A stretch of DNA of 64,000 bases from Candidatus Roizmanbacteria bacterium UBA1450 (GTDB lineage: Bacteria; Patescibacteriota; Microgenomatia; UBA1406; GWC2-37-13): positions 22,031 through 86,030 of the forward strand of contig DCTC01000001.1 of NCBI GenBank assembly GCA_002329205.1, read 5' to 3'. The stretch's first letter is position 1, and each line of letters begins with the position of its first letter. The position numbers and the translations under genes were made by a program. Under the pieces are notes generated by a model, which ran no database searches, was not told where the DNA came from, and worked only from the letters and a program-made list of their open reading frames with translations. Of the stretch, positions 1 through 8,396 are shown piece after piece.

Positions 1-2
1 TT

Positions 3-1160
3 GAAGAATTTCTTACTCCCGCAGAATCTCAGCGTGAAGCTGATTTCGGCTACTATATCTTTCAGACATTGAAGGACAAAGTAAAAATTGAGGATGTAAA
101 AGAATCTCAAAAAGACACCTTCCTTTTTATAGCCATTGAGAAAGCATATCGAAAAAGCGATCAGGCATATCAGCGCTATCATTTATTCCGGCTTTTTTAC
201 AAACCGTTATCTCAATACTCTGAACAAGAACTGGAAACACTTATTACCAAACTCCCTGATATTTTTAAAAAAATTGACGAGCTGATCGCGAATCCCACTG
301 TAGAAAAACTGGTACGGTTCGTGCGCAAACAACTGCCACCGTTTCTTATCATTTTTTCTATTCTCAGGGACCACAAGGAAGACCCTAAAACATTGTTTTC
401 CGATAAAAATAAATTGTGGGCAAAAGTAGAGCAGGTTGCGCGAGATAAATATGCACAAGTTCGCTCGAGACTCAACGTACTCGCATTCAGAAGCCTTATC
501 TATATCTTCGTTACCAAAATGGTTTTCGCTTTGATTCTTGAAGTCCCGGTGTCTCAAATCCTTTACAATCATGTCAATTATCTGGCAATCCGTATAAACA
601 GCCTTGCTCCGCCTATTTTTATGCTTTTTATAATTCTAACCGTTTCGGTACCCGGAGAGAATAACACAAAAAGGCTTTTTTTACGGATTGTGGACATTAT
701 TGACAAAGACTCTACATTTGAAAAAGCAACTGCATTTATCACGAAAAAAGTTAAAAATAAACGGCCGATTCTCCTTTTCGGTTTCACAATTCTGTACTTA
801 TCTACGTTTATTGTGACGTTGTATCTTATTCACCTGATACTGCAACTTGTGGATTTCAATCTGTTGAGTGAAGCACTTTTTATATTCTTCATCAGTGTAG
901 TCGCATTTTTTGCCTATCGTATCAAGCAAATTGCCAATATGTATCGTCTAACTGAAAAAGGCAGCTTCTTTTCTCCAATCGTTGACTTTTTCTTTATGCC
1001 AATTTTATCTCTCGGAAAATTTTTCAGCGAGGGTGTCTCGAAAATCAACTTTTTCATTGTTATCTTTGATTTCATTATAGAAGCTCCTTTCAAACTGATT
1101 ATCGAGGTGATCGAAGAATGGATTACCTTTGTCCGTCAAAAAAAGGAAGAAATTGTTTGA
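3..1160 (+). CDS. Membrane protein of unknown function, 5' truncated by the window
   Basis: The reading frame is open from base 3 with no stop before the first possible start (TTG at 69), so the gene probably begins upstream of the window. About 385 codons are visible. The N-terminal ~150 residues are charged and soluble. The C-terminal half has roughly four hydrophobic segments suited to span the membrane (for example around bases 490-560, 600-650, 770-850 and 870-930). I recognise no catalytic motif and assign no function. Its stop codon directly abuts the stop of the convergent gene that follows. Confidence 0.7.
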   Translation, partial: EEFLTPAESQREADFGYYIFQTLKDKVKIEDVKESQKDTFLFIAIEKAYRKSDQAYQRYHLFRLFYKPLSQYSEQELETLITKLPDIFKKIDELIANPTVEKLVRFVRKQLPPFLIIFSILRDHKEDPKTLFSDKNKLWAKVEQVARDKYAQVRSRLNVLAFRSLIYIFVTKMVFALILEVPVSQILYNHVNYLAIRINSLAPPIFMLFIILTVSVPGENNTKRLFLRIVDIIDKDSTFEKATAFITKKVKNKRPILLFGFTILYLSTFIVTLYLIHLILQLVDFNLLSEALFIFFISVVAFFAYRIKQIANMYRLTEKGSFFSPIVDFFFMPILSLGKFFSEGVSKINFFIVIFDFIIEAPFKLIIEVIEEWITFVRQKKEEIV

Positions 1161-1658
1161 TCACTTTTTTTGTGAATTATTTGAAGCAACACCAATTTCT
1201 TCAACCTCATCTGTTGCATTAATCAGATCTATCTTACGCAAATTTACTCCCTGTTTTTTTACCGAAACCAACCCGTTTATAATGCGTCTGGCCTTAATAG
1301 CATCTTTTTGCCAAAGATAGTTCACCGGTTCCGGTTGCTGAATATATGCTTCCATCTCGATAACAAGAGAAGCAAAAAACAAGCCTGTAGTCGTTGTTGC
1401 TTTTACAATATCTTCAAAAGGGATTGAGGTTGTCTGAGTTGACAAAAAAAACAACCCATGCTTTACATCAACTTTATTTTCATCAATAATTATTTCATCC
1501 GGAAAAAAATCGAAAGGAAATACAGATTTACATCTATAAAGAATATGCTGGGATCCCTTCAAAGTATGCTCAAATTTTTCTACTTCTCGTTTCTCGCCGG
1601 TAACTGAAGTAGAAATCTCTTGTGTTTCCTCTGTTGTTTTATTATTAGCATGTTTCAT
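1161..1658 (-). CDS. Hypothetical protein, possible bacterial PH-like domain
   Basis: 165 residues with a polar, acidic N-terminus (about 1-40), then a strand-rich core: 'DEIIIDENKVDV', 'IPFEDIVKATTTTGLFFASLVIEM' split over two strands, and a helix 'DAIKARRIINGL'. This order resembles the bacterial PH fold of the YdbS/DUF304 type, but the assignment is by eye. A TATAGT -10 box (1665-1670 on the plus strand) lies 6 nt upstream of the ATG, so the mRNA is probably leaderless. It is convergent with the preceding membrane protein. Function unknown. Confidence 0.6.
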   Translation of the reverse strand: MKHANNKTTEETQEISTSVTGEKREVEKFEHTLKGSQHILYRCKSVFPFDFFPDEIIIDENKVDVKHGLFFLSTQTTSIPFEDIVKATTTTGLFFASLVIEMEAYIQQPEPVNYLWQKDAIKARRIINGLVSVKKQGVNLRKIDLINATDEVEEIGVASNNSQKK

Positions 1659-1726
1659 AGCTTGACTATATCAAACTCATGCAAAAAACAGCATAATAAT
1701 TTGTAAATGTTTTATAATAAACCCTT

Positions 1727-2755
1727 ATGGATTCGTTTTGGACAAAAAAACAATTAATTGGCCTTTCTCCGATGGACGGCGTTACGGATGCAGCTTTCCG
1801 GTATATAACCGACAAGTATGGCAAACCAGACATTCTGTTTACAGAATTTGTACCAGTCGAAGGGCTTGCCCGCGGTGCTACAAAACTGCTTCAGAGCTTT
1901 GTACATCATGCGACGGACACACCGACAATCGCACAGATTTACGGAACCGACCTCAATGCATATTACCAGGCAGCAATCGTAGCAGCCGAGCTCGGTTTTG
2001 ACGGCATTGATATCAATATGGGTTGTCCCGATAGAGCAGTTGCACGAAAAGGTGCCGGTGCAGGTCTTATAAAAACTCCAAGACTTGCACAGGATATTAT
2101 TCGCACTGTAAAAAGAGCTGTAATAGATTGGAGTGAAGGTCAAAGTATGGAAAAAGTACAGGTTCATGACGAAATAACCCAAACCATACTGAAATATCGA
2201 AAAACATATCAGTTCCATGTCACAAAAAAGATACTGCCTGTGTCTGTCAAAACCCGAATAGGGTATGATACGGTTGTAACTGAAGACTGGATGAACTACC
2301 TGCTGGAGGCCGGACCTATCGCGATATCCGTCCATGGAAGAACTCTAGCACAAATGTACACGGGGAGAGCGGACTGGGATGAAATCGGAAAAGCGGCAGC
2401 TTTAGCTCATGATTCAACTATTCGCCTCCTGGGAAACGGTGATATCAGCTCCCTTACTGAAGCAAAACAGAAGCTCAAAACCTATAGATTGGATGGTATC
2501 CTTATCGGCAGAGCGTCTTTCGGCAACCCGTGGATTTTTTCTGATACTGTGGCAGATTATAAGACGCGATTGAAAACGGCACTCGAACATGCGGAAATAT
2601 TTGCCGAGCTGTTGCCAGATGCACATTTTGTATCACTCCGTAAACATATGGCCTGGTATTGCCGCGGCTTTGACCATGCTGCCGAAGTAAGGGAAAAACT
2701 TATGCATATTAATACGGTGGACGATGTCCGCCGCATTTTGAGAGAGATTGTTTAA
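1727..2755 (+). CDS. dus: tRNA-dihydrouridine synthase
   Basis: FMN-dependent enzyme that reduces uridines to dihydrouridine in tRNA D-loops. The family start 'LSPMDGVTDAAFR' is at residues 13-25 and the catalytic-cysteine motif 'DINMGCPD' puts the general acid at Cys100. Later 'HGRT' and 'LLGNGDI' match the phosphate-binding end of the TIM barrel. Length 342 fits the family, and the second helical domain is present but compact. A TATAAT box at 1713-1718 sits 8 nt before the ATG with no Shine-Dalgarno sequence, suggesting leaderless translation. It overlaps the convergent obg gene by 4 bp. Which Dus subfamily it belongs to cannot be told by eye. Confidence 0.93.
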   Translation: MDSFWTKKQLIGLSPMDGVTDAAFRYITDKYGKPDILFTEFVPVEGLARGATKLLQSFVHHATDTPTIAQIYGTDLNAYYQAAIVAAELGFDGIDINMGCPDRAVARKGAGAGLIKTPRLAQDIIRTVKRAVIDWSEGQSMEKVQVHDEITQTILKYRKTYQFHVTKKILPVSVKTRIGYDTVVTEDWMNYLLEAGPIAISVHGRTLAQMYTGRADWDEIGKAAALAHDSTIRLLGNGDISSLTEAKQKLKTYRLDGILIGRASFGNPWIFSDTVADYKTRLKTALEHAEIFAELLPDAHFVSLRKHMAWYCRGFDHAAEVREKLMHINTVDDVRRILREIV

Positions 2756-3699
2756 ATAGTTCTTCTCAAAAAACTCTGAAGTGACTCAAATTGTTCGGGA
2801 TTATAGATCGAGACCGGAATGACTTCCTTTTGATATGATTTCAGTGTATGTATAAGTTCTTTTTGTTTTTTCTCATCTACAAGGTCTGTTTTTGTTAATA
2901 GAATTATTTGCTCCTTTGCAGCAAGGCCCGGATTGTAGCTTGCAAGTTCATATTGGACAGTCTCATAATCACGTTTGATATTCTCAGAATTCGCCGCGAT
3001 ACAATGGAGAATTACCGGTACTTTTTCTACATGTTTTAGAAATTTGAAACCCAATCCTTTCCCCTTAGATGCGCCTTCAATAAGTCCCGGAATATCCGCG
3101 ATGACTTTATTCTCGAAAACACCGAGATTCGGTTCGAGTGTCGTAAATGCATACATGGCCGTTTTAACTTTTGCTGAGGTAAGCTCGTTGAGCAAACTGC
3201 TTTTTCCTGCATTTGGCAAACCTACCAGTCCGAAATCAGCTATCAATCTCAAAACTGTTCGAAATGATCTGGACTGTCCTGGTTCTCCTTGTTCAAATTC
3301 TCGAGGAACCTGATGTGTCGAAGTGGCAAATGATGTATTTCCGCGTCCACCTTGTCCGCCTCGGGCAAGAAGATAAATGCGTTCATCGTCATTGATTTCA
3401 ATCTCAAATCCTGTCTCGATATCCTTCAATAAAGTCCCAACAGGTACAGTAAGGATTACGTCTTCACCGTCTCGTCCGTTTTTACGAAAGCTTTGCCCCG
3501 GCTGTCCATCTTCGGCTTTATACGTCTTTGCGCCCATATATTTATGTAGGTCAGCCATTTGACGGTCACCTTTGACCAAGACACTTCCGCCATTTCCTCC
3601 CGGGCCTCCGCTCGGTCCTTTTTTCATGGGAAAGAATGCGACAGCGCCATTACCACCGCTTCCACCTTTTACTTTGATAATTACTTCATCTATAAACAT
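2752..3699 (-). CDS. obg: Obg-family GTPase, C-terminal domain absent
   Basis: Ribosome-associated GTPase involved in 50S assembly and stress control. Residues 1-157 form the glycine-rich Obg fold ('GGSGGNGAV', 'GPSGGPGGNGGSV'). The G domain has G1 'GLPNAGKS' (160-167), G3 'DIPG' (near 208) and G4 'TKTD', a variant of NKxD. At 315 residues it ends soon after the G domain and lacks the OCT domain of longer Obg proteins. The -10 TATAAT (plus-strand 3708-3713) lies 8 nt before the ATG, giving a leaderless start. Confidence 0.95.
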   Translation of the reverse strand: MFIDEVIIKVKGGSGGNGAVAFFPMKKGPSGGPGGNGGSVLVKGDRQMADLHKYMGAKTYKAEDGQPGQSFRKNGRDGEDVILTVPVGTLLKDIETGFEIEINDDERIYLLARGGQGGRGNTSFATSTHQVPREFEQGEPGQSRSFRTVLRLIADFGLVGLPNAGKSSLLNELTSAKVKTAMYAFTTLEPNLGVFENKVIADIPGLIEGASKGKGLGFKFLKHVEKVPVILHCIAANSENIKRDYETVQYELASYNPGLAAKEQIILLTKTDLVDEKKQKELIHTLKSYQKEVIPVSIYNPEQFESLQSFLRRTI

Positions 3700-3795
3700 A
3701 TAGTCATATTATAGAGCGACACGCGGATAATATCCAGTTAGAAGATTATAAAAGCACGTTTCTTGTTTCAAGTTTTGTTATAATAAACAGCATCT

Positions 3796-5082
3796 ATGGA
3801 ACTTGTGATTATTATTATACTTATACTACTTAACGGATTTTTATCCATGTCTGAAGTCGCGCTGATATCTACTAAAAAGTCACGGCTCAAACATCTCGCA
3901 GAAGAAGGCAATAAAAATGCTGAAATTGCTCTTCAGATGGCTGAAAACCCAAACCGTTTTTTTTCAACCGTTCAGGTCGGAATTACTCTTATCGGAATAT
4001 TGACCGGTGCATTTGGAGGACTGGCACTCTCAGAACCGGTTTCAGTTTTCTTTTATCGGATCGGAATCCCGCCCAAAGCTGCTGAATCACTCGGTTTAGC
4101 GCTTGTCGTTGTCGGTATAACGTATTTTTCGCTCGTTATCGGCGAACTGGTTCCGAAACGTCTCGGAATGGGATTTTCTGATAGAGTAGCTCTTCTCATG
4201 GCAGGCCCTATGTTTACACTGGCACGTGTATTTCATCCTTTTGTTGAAATCCTTACCAAATCTACTGATTTTGTAATGCATGTTCTGCATATCAAAACAA
4301 AGAAAAATCTCCCGGTAAGTGAGGAAGAAGTTCGGATGCTAATTCAGGAAGGAGCGCAGCTTGGGGTTTTTGAAGCTGTTGAAAAAAACATTGTTGAGAA
4401 AGTTCTCAATATTGGCGATGCAAAAGTAACAGCACTTATGCGAGCACGTAATAAAGTGATGTGGCTCGATGTAAATGCCTCAGATACCGAACTCACGGAA
4501 ACGATTCTCGAGCATCAATACTCCTATTTCCCGGTATCTGACGGAGAACTAGACAATATTATCGGTGTGCTGCGCACGGATTCGTTCCTGGCCGAAACTA
4601 TCGAGAAAAAGGGTAAAAAGCTCAATATCAGACAATTGCTTCACAAGCCGCTTCTTATTCCCAAAAATAAAAAAGTTCTTGACGCATTGGAATTGTTTAA
4701 ACGAATGCGAATACATTTGGGGATTATTATCGACGAGTACGGCAATGTGCAAGGAATTATTACCTTAACTGATATTCTGGAATCAATTGTGGGAGATATA
4801 CCGGATATCAATGAACAGGAGGATGCTCAAATTATACGTCGAAGCAAAAATACCTGGTACGTGGACGGACTGGTATCAACTGCTTATTTTAAGGATCACT
4901 TCAAGATCGAAGAGCTGCCTGATGAAGAAGAGGAGGAATACAACACGATCGGCGGCTTCGTCATGAACAGCTTGGGACGGGTCCCGATCACCGGTGACAA
5001 AGTAACGCTCAATGGCTATCAAATTGAAGTTGCAGATATGGACGGTCATCGCGTGGATAAAGTACTTGTACAAAAACTCTAG
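3796..5082 (+). CDS. CNNM/CorC (HlyC) family membrane protein with CBS domains
   Basis: 428 residues. The N-terminal ~140 residues hold the DUF21/CNNM membrane domain ('NGFLSMSEVALISTKKSRL', then hydrophobic segments near residues 60-80, 95-115 and 130-150). A CBS pair follows (~205-335, 'IIIDEYGNVQGIITLTDILE'), then a CorC/HlyC C-terminal domain ending in 'DGHRVDKVLV'. Family members are linked to Mg2+/Co2+ efflux or resistance; the substrate here is unknown. A TATAAT box at 3779-3784 sits 11 nt before the ATG, so the leader is absent or very short. It follows a divergent spacer from obg. Confidence 0.9.
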   Translation: MELVIIIILILLNGFLSMSEVALISTKKSRLKHLAEEGNKNAEIALQMAENPNRFFSTVQVGITLIGILTGAFGGLALSEPVSVFFYRIGIPPKAAESLGLALVVVGITYFSLVIGELVPKRLGMGFSDRVALLMAGPMFTLARVFHPFVEILTKSTDFVMHVLHIKTKKNLPVSEEEVRMLIQEGAQLGVFEAVEKNIVEKVLNIGDAKVTALMRARNKVMWLDVNASDTELTETILEHQYSYFPVSDGELDNIIGVLRTDSFLAETIEKKGKKLNIRQLLHKPLLIPKNKKVLDALELFKRMRIHLGIIIDEYGNVQGIITLTDILESIVGDIPDINEQEDAQIIRRSKNTWYVDGLVSTAYFKDHFKIEELPDEEEEEYNTIGGFVMNSLGRVPITGDKVTLNGYQIEVADMDGHRVDKVLVQKL

Positions 5083-5097
5083 TCACATAAATCCTTC

Positions 5098-5436
5098 TTA
5101 TATCTGTTTCGGTACGATTGATTGAATCACGTATGATCCCTGTGTAGACATGTATTGGTAGGAGGATATCTGTGTCGATCTATTTCGGGCTGTTCGAACC
5201 GATAGCATATTTCCCCAATCTCCAGGCCTACATCCATTACCTCCCCGTACCATGAAATAATACTCAGTGTTCGGCGTCAGATGATTGATTTTATAATGAA
5301 TAGCTCCCGTACTCCGCACTTGGGGAAATTCTACCCCGTAAATCCATTCATGAGCCTTGCGTCCGTAAGCAATATAAAAGGATGTATATTTTCTCGGTGG
5401 TGGTGTTGCACAAAAAAAGCCGGGATAACCCGGCTT
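5098..5436 (-). pseudogene. Decayed fragment encoding a fibronectin type III-like domain
   Basis: A frame open on the minus strand from a stop at 5437-5439 to a stop at 5098 encodes a nearly complete FN3-like domain: 'SFYIAYG', 'HEWIYGVEF', 'INHLTPNTEYYFMVRGGNG' and 'GDWGNMLSVRT'. The only plausible start codon is a GTG at 5319, which would cut the domain in half, and upstream the frame runs into the terminator of the neighbouring gene. I read it as the 3' remnant of a larger secreted FN3-repeat gene. A short expressed peptide from the GTG cannot be excluded. Confidence 0.55.
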
Positions 5437-5437
5437 T
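5412..5437 (-). terminator. Rho-independent terminator of the small secreted protein gene
   Basis: On the minus strand AAAGCCGGG, loop TTAT and CCCGGC are followed by seven T residues: a strong hairpin plus U-tract, 22 bp after the stop codon of the 79-residue secreted protein. Confidence 0.88.
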
Positions 5438-5458
5438 CATTTGGACAATAAATAAATA

Positions 5459-5698
5459 TTAGAGTGTATCATGGGGATCTACCAAAGATCCATCACCCCA
5501 TTCCATCACTGCAGCATTTTCATTGGCATGTTCGCCTCCTTGTCCCGGGACTGCCATACGATGGTTTTCCCAGTCAAATCTGACATCAGGATTGTTGTTG
5601 TTTACATAATGCATACCATAGTCATTGGTGAATGCTCCTTTACCGAACATGGCCGGTACGGCAAGCAGTATAAACACTAGTACAGTTGTATATTTCAT
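5459..5698 (-). CDS. Small secreted protein of unknown function
   Basis: 79 residues with a clear signal peptide ('MKYTTVLVFILLAVPAMFGKG', cleavage probably near residues 18-22) and an asparagine-rich polar mature part with 'NNNNPDVRFDWENHRMAVPG' and an acidic end. I recognise no family. It is unusual here for having a near-perfect Shine-Dalgarno sequence and its own strong terminator, which together suggest high expression. It lies next to the FN3 remnant. Confidence 0.75.
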   Translation of the reverse strand: MKYTTVLVFILLAVPAMFGKGAFTNDYGMHYVNNNNPDVRFDWENHRMAVPGQGGEHANENAAVMEWGDGSLVDPHDTL

Positions 5699-5706
5699 GA
5701 ATTACT

Positions 5707-5717
5707 TCACCTCCTTT
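5707..5717 (-). promoter_or_regulatory. Near-perfect Shine-Dalgarno site
   Basis: The minus-strand sequence AAAGGAGGTGA lies 8 nt upstream of the ATG of the 79-residue secreted protein. It matches the anti-Shine-Dalgarno over nine or more bases. Most genes in this window lack any such site, so it is a notable exception. Confidence 0.85.
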
Positions 5718-5837
5718 CTGATTACTGATTTAACTTTACTCGAATATGAAGGTCATATCGAAAGAGAACTATAAAAACTAGGTAAGAAAAATAAGTATGA
5801 TATAGCCACTCAGATCAAGCTATGTTATTCTTAAGCC

Positions 5838-6155
5838 ATGGATCGACTTAAACCTTTTCCACTTACGGAGCAAATTACATCCAGAAAACTTATAAACGGC
5901 AGTCTCGTTGCAGCGATGATATTTTTGGGGGCTTGCAATGATGGAGGAGAGCCGACTCGTGAGCCTGTCCTATGGGTCCCGGAACGGATACGGTGCGGCA
6001 ATGGTGAAGGCTACGTCACTCACGAAGAAGACGGATGGGCTTTTCATGATGAACGGATTATCGAAGATGAACCACAGATCAGAAGAGGAATATTCTCACA
6101 AGCAGAAGCGATCGGGCATTGCACGACAGAGGGAATTCGTAGCCAGGGAAAATAA
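5838..6155 (+). CDS. Putative lipoprotein of unknown function
   Basis: 105 residues. A long polar N-region is followed by a hydrophobic stretch and a lipobox 'FLGAC' with the lipidation cysteine at residue 33. The mature part is short and charged and contains two further cysteines. No recognised domain. The alternative ATG at 5938 reads another frame and is not supported. Base composition fits the neighbours. Confidence 0.5.
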   Translation: MDRLKPFPLTEQITSRKLINGSLVAAMIFLGACNDGGEPTREPVLWVPERIRCGNGEGYVTHEEDGWAFHDERIIEDEPQIRRGIFSQAEAIGHCTTEGIRSQGK

Positions 6156-6216
6156 TTCATAATTTCCCCTCGGGGACTAGGTATTACATACTGTTGCTTC
6201 TCATCCCCGTACCTTG

Positions 6217-6288
6217 TGAGTCCGCGGGGATTCGAACCCCGAACCAATAGCTTAAGAGGCTACTGCTCTGCCGTTGAGCTACGGACCC
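6217..6288 (-). tRNA. tRNA-Lys (anticodon CTT)
   Basis: Complete cloverleaf on the minus strand. The acceptor GGGTCCG pairs with CGGACTC (one G-T), the D stem is GCTC/GAGC, the anticodon stem is GTAGC/GCTAT with loop CTCTTAA, and the T arm is CGGGG/CCCCG with loop TTCGAAT. The 3' CCA is not encoded. Confidence 0.95.
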
Positions 6289-6292
6289 GTTT

Positions 6293-6434
6293 TAGTCTTT
6301 GGTCTATAGACTTTGGTCGTTGGAACTTTTTGATCTCAATATTTTATCAGTACCAAAGATTCTTTCCAAACATTAAGTTTCTCAAACTTATGTATAAGTA
6401 CTATTGTCAATCGTCCAAAGACCAATGTCCAACA
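6293..6434. repeat. Degenerate heptamer arrays, imperfect inverted pair between two tRNA genes
   Basis: Left of the gap (from 6293) reads TAGTCTT, TGGTCTA, TAGACTT, TGGTCGT, TGG with a 7-bp period. The right arm (about 6406-6433), read on the other strand, gives GTTGGAC, ATTGGTC, TTTGGAC, again with a 7-bp period. The arms are only roughly complementary (13 of 18 over the best stretch). No coding potential is seen in the spacer. Confidence 0.55.
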
Positions 6435-6509
6435 TGGTGCCCCTAGAGGGAATCGAACCCCCATCACTGGTTCCGAAGACCAGTGCTCTATCCTTTAAGC
6501 TATAGGGGC
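6435..6509 (-). tRNA. tRNA-Arg (anticodon TCG) with encoded CCA
   Basis: Minus-strand cloverleaf. The acceptor GCCCCTA pairs with TAGGGGC, the D stem is GCTT/GAGC, the anticodon stem is CTGGT/ACCAG with loop CTTCGGA, and the T arm is GGGGG/CCCTC with loop TTCGATT. Unlike the other three tRNAs here, discriminator A is followed by CCA in the DNA. A TATAAT box about 50 bp upstream (plus-strand 6559-6564) can serve as its promoter. Confidence 0.95.
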
Positions 6510-6558
6510 AAATATGCTGTCATATCTGCAAATAACCCGATATTCCAAGAATGTAGAT

Positions 6559-6566
6559 ATTATACT
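6559..6566. promoter_or_regulatory. Overlapping divergent -10 boxes
   Basis: On the minus strand 6559-6564 reads TATAAT, pointing at tRNA-Arg. On the plus strand 6561-6566 reads TATACT, 9 nt before the methyltransferase ATG. The two -10 elements share four base pairs, so simultaneous use by two polymerases would be mutually exclusive. Confidence 0.5.
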
Positions 6567-6575
6567 ATACATATC

Positions 6576-7133
6576 ATGCTGAGCGAAGCGCTATATATTT
6601 TTTCCGTCCTGGCCTTGTTGATCTTTCTGGTATGGGCAAGTGTCTACATCATATCACTCATAGTTTCCTGGTTCCGAGGTGCTCCCTATGTCCCGACAGC
6701 CGATCGTGAAGTCTCTCGAATTCTGAATCATTTACATCCTGACAAAAATGATTACTTTCTGGAGCTCGGTTGTGGAGACGGTCGTGTATTGAGAAAAGCT
6801 GCACAAATATATGGGGTGCGTGGCAAAGGTGTAGATATCAATCCTATTGTCTTATCCAAAGCAAAAATCCTGTGTTCTTTCCAGAAGCTACAAGGCATTC
6901 ATTTCTCAGCGGAAGATGTAAAAGAGACTGATTTTTCAGATGCTGATATTATTTATATATTTTTATTTCCGAAACTTGTACAAGAGCTACGGGATAAATT
7001 ATTGAATAAAACGAAAAAGAACGTGACAATTGTCTCACATGGCTTTAAAATTCCTTATCTGAATACATATCAGTCCGAAGTCTTGGCAGGTCCCAAATTC
7101 AAGACATATATTTATCGCAAACCCCACAATTAG
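6576..7133 (+). CDS. Membrane-anchored SAM-dependent methyltransferase-like protein
   Basis: 185 residues from the ATG at 6576. A longer frame runs back into the tRNA-Arg gene and is not believable. An N-terminal hydrophobic segment (about 5-30) anchors the protein. The Rossmann domain has motif I 'LELGCGDGRVLRKA', then 'GKGVDINPIVLSKAK' (acidic ribose-binding residue) and 'DADIIYIFLFP' at motif IV. Target unknown. A TATACT box 9 nt upstream suggests a leaderless start. Confidence 0.75.
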   Translation: MLSEALYIFSVLALLIFLVWASVYIISLIVSWFRGAPYVPTADREVSRILNHLHPDKNDYFLELGCGDGRVLRKAAQIYGVRGKGVDINPIVLSKAKILCSFQKLQGIHFSAEDVKETDFSDADIIYIFLFPKLVQELRDKLLNKTKKNVTIVSHGFKIPYLNTYQSEVLAGPKFKTYIYRKPHN

Positions 7134-7136
7134 TGT

Positions 7137-7166
7137 TTGACAAACCTATTTATATCAATATATAGT
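7137..7166 (+). promoter_or_regulatory. Sigma-70 promoter, leaderless configuration
   Basis: TTGACA at 7137-7142, an 18-bp spacer and TATAGT at 7161-7166. The predicted transcription start falls on or next to the ATG at 7173. Confidence 0.75.
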
Positions 7167-7172
7167 GATTTT

Positions 7173-7748
7173 ATGGCAAAAAAATTAAGCGTTCTTTTAT
7201 CAATATTTCTGTTTACTGCGGGCTTGAATATATCTATTGCCGGGTACGTACATGCAACTTCGATAAAAAATACCCAAATCACGATCATCCTGCAGGAGTT
7301 TGCCAGCTTGTCAGGAGATGAATTCTCCAATGAAGATATCGAATACTATATTGATGACAACGTGAAAGACAGAAGAGTAGCAGTACTCAAAGCTTTTTTC
7401 CGCAAATATGACTCACCGCTCTATGATCATGCAGATTTTATTGTAAAAGTATCTGATGAGTACGGGCTCGACTACCGGCTTATCCCGGCCATTTCTATGC
7501 AGGAATCAACCGCGTGTAAATTTATTCCGCATAATTCATACAATTGCTGGGGATGGGGGATATACGGAGATAAAATTACCCGATTCGGTTCCTATCCCGA
7601 AGCTATTGAAACAATCGCAAAAGGGCTGAAGAAAAACTACATTGATAAGGGTTTGACCACTCCTGAACAGATTATGGCGAAATATACACCGAGCTCAAAC
7701 GGTAGCTGGGCGCGGGGGGTAGGTCATGTATTGGGAGTTTTGGAATAA
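7173..7748 (+). CDS. Secreted lysozyme-like / glucosaminidase-family wall hydrolase
   Basis: 191 residues from the ATG at 7173; an upstream TTG at 7137 lies inside the -35 box and is rejected. A signal peptide occupies ~1-28. The mature domain has 'LIPAISMQESTACKF' with a candidate catalytic Glu in 'QES', then 'NSYNCWGWGIYG' and 'YPEAIETIAKGLKKNYI', the pattern of SLT/glucosaminidase lysozyme-fold enzymes that cut peptidoglycan. It is paralogous to the gene at 9395-9958. Probable role: wall remodelling at the cell surface or around pili. Confidence 0.75.
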   Translation: MAKKLSVLLSIFLFTAGLNISIAGYVHATSIKNTQITIILQEFASLSGDEFSNEDIEYYIDDNVKDRRVAVLKAFFRKYDSPLYDHADFIVKVSDEYGLDYRLIPAISMQESTACKFIPHNSYNCWGWGIYGDKITRFGSYPEAIETIAKGLKKNYIDKGLTTPEQIMAKYTPSSNGSWARGVGHVLGVLE

Positions 7749-8384
7749 TTACTGCACGCTTCGTGCATTGGAGAGTTCTTGAGACATGGAGTATTGCGTC
7801 CCTTTCTTTTTTGTATTTGCTGCAAAGGCAGATCCTCGTTTTGCCTTTTTGGACTTGAGCGCTTCCATCCAGGTACCCGATTCACTTATTTTGAGTTTCA
7901 GTGTTTGAAGAACCTTTAGAACGACTTCCAGGAACCTTACGTGATAAATACCTGGTTTTTCCGGCAGAGTATCAATCGTCAATTTTTCAATATCCTTAAC
8001 TTCGCTCATCAGAGCACTGTCTGCTTTCTTGATACTCTCAACTTCCTGTTTGATAGCTTTAATGAGCTCCTTAATTTCTGAAATTTGCCGTTCTTCTTCT
8101 ATCTGACGGAAACTGAAGAGAGTTCCCCGTTCGGGATTGAAAGTGCCTTGCTGTTCCTGTTGTTTTTCCTGCTTATCAGGTCCATATTCCAGATGTTCCT
8201 GCTGCAAAAGCTGCTCGAAAATTCCTTTTCCGATATCGCCGAATGCTTCACCGACTTTATTAACTGTGTCTTTGGACAAAGAAGAGATACTTCCTCCAAC
8301 TGAAGAGTCTTTTTCACGTTCTAGGCTTTCACTTTTGACCTGTTGTGCAGATCTATTTGTGTTTTTTGAGCTGCTAAATGCCAT
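7749..8384 (-). CDS. Hypothetical coiled-coil protein
   Basis: 211 residues. A serine-rich start, a Q/E-rich stretch ('EKQQEQQGTFNPERGTLFSF') and a coiled-coil-prone helix ('EEERQISEIKELIKAIKQEV') precede a compact region with 'PGIYHVRFLEVVLKVLQTLK' and a lysine-rich tail. There is no signal peptide or membrane segment. I believe similar proteins occur across Microgenomates (possibly the DUF5660 family, from memory). It is 12 bp from trigger factor on the same strand and may be co-transcribed. Function unknown. Confidence 0.7.
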   Translation of the reverse strand: MAFSSSKNTNRSAQQVKSESLEREKDSSVGGSISSLSKDTVNKVGEAFGDIGKGIFEQLLQQEHLEYGPDKQEKQQEQQGTFNPERGTLFSFRQIEEERQISEIKELIKAIKQEVESIKKADSALMSEVKDIEKLTIDTLPEKPGIYHVRFLEVVLKVLQTLKLKISESGTWMEALKSKKAKRGSAFAANTKKKGTQYSMSQELSNARSVQ

Positions 8385-8396
8385 GCTCTTATTATA

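Noticed and set aside
1129..1320. 63-residue plus-strand ORF over the end of the first gene
   Set aside because: Antisense to the PH-like gene, with no start signal and no recognisable product.
6483..6575. N-terminal extension of the methyltransferase from 6483
   Set aside because: It would start inside tRNA-Arg; the ATG at 6576 with a nearby -10 box fits.
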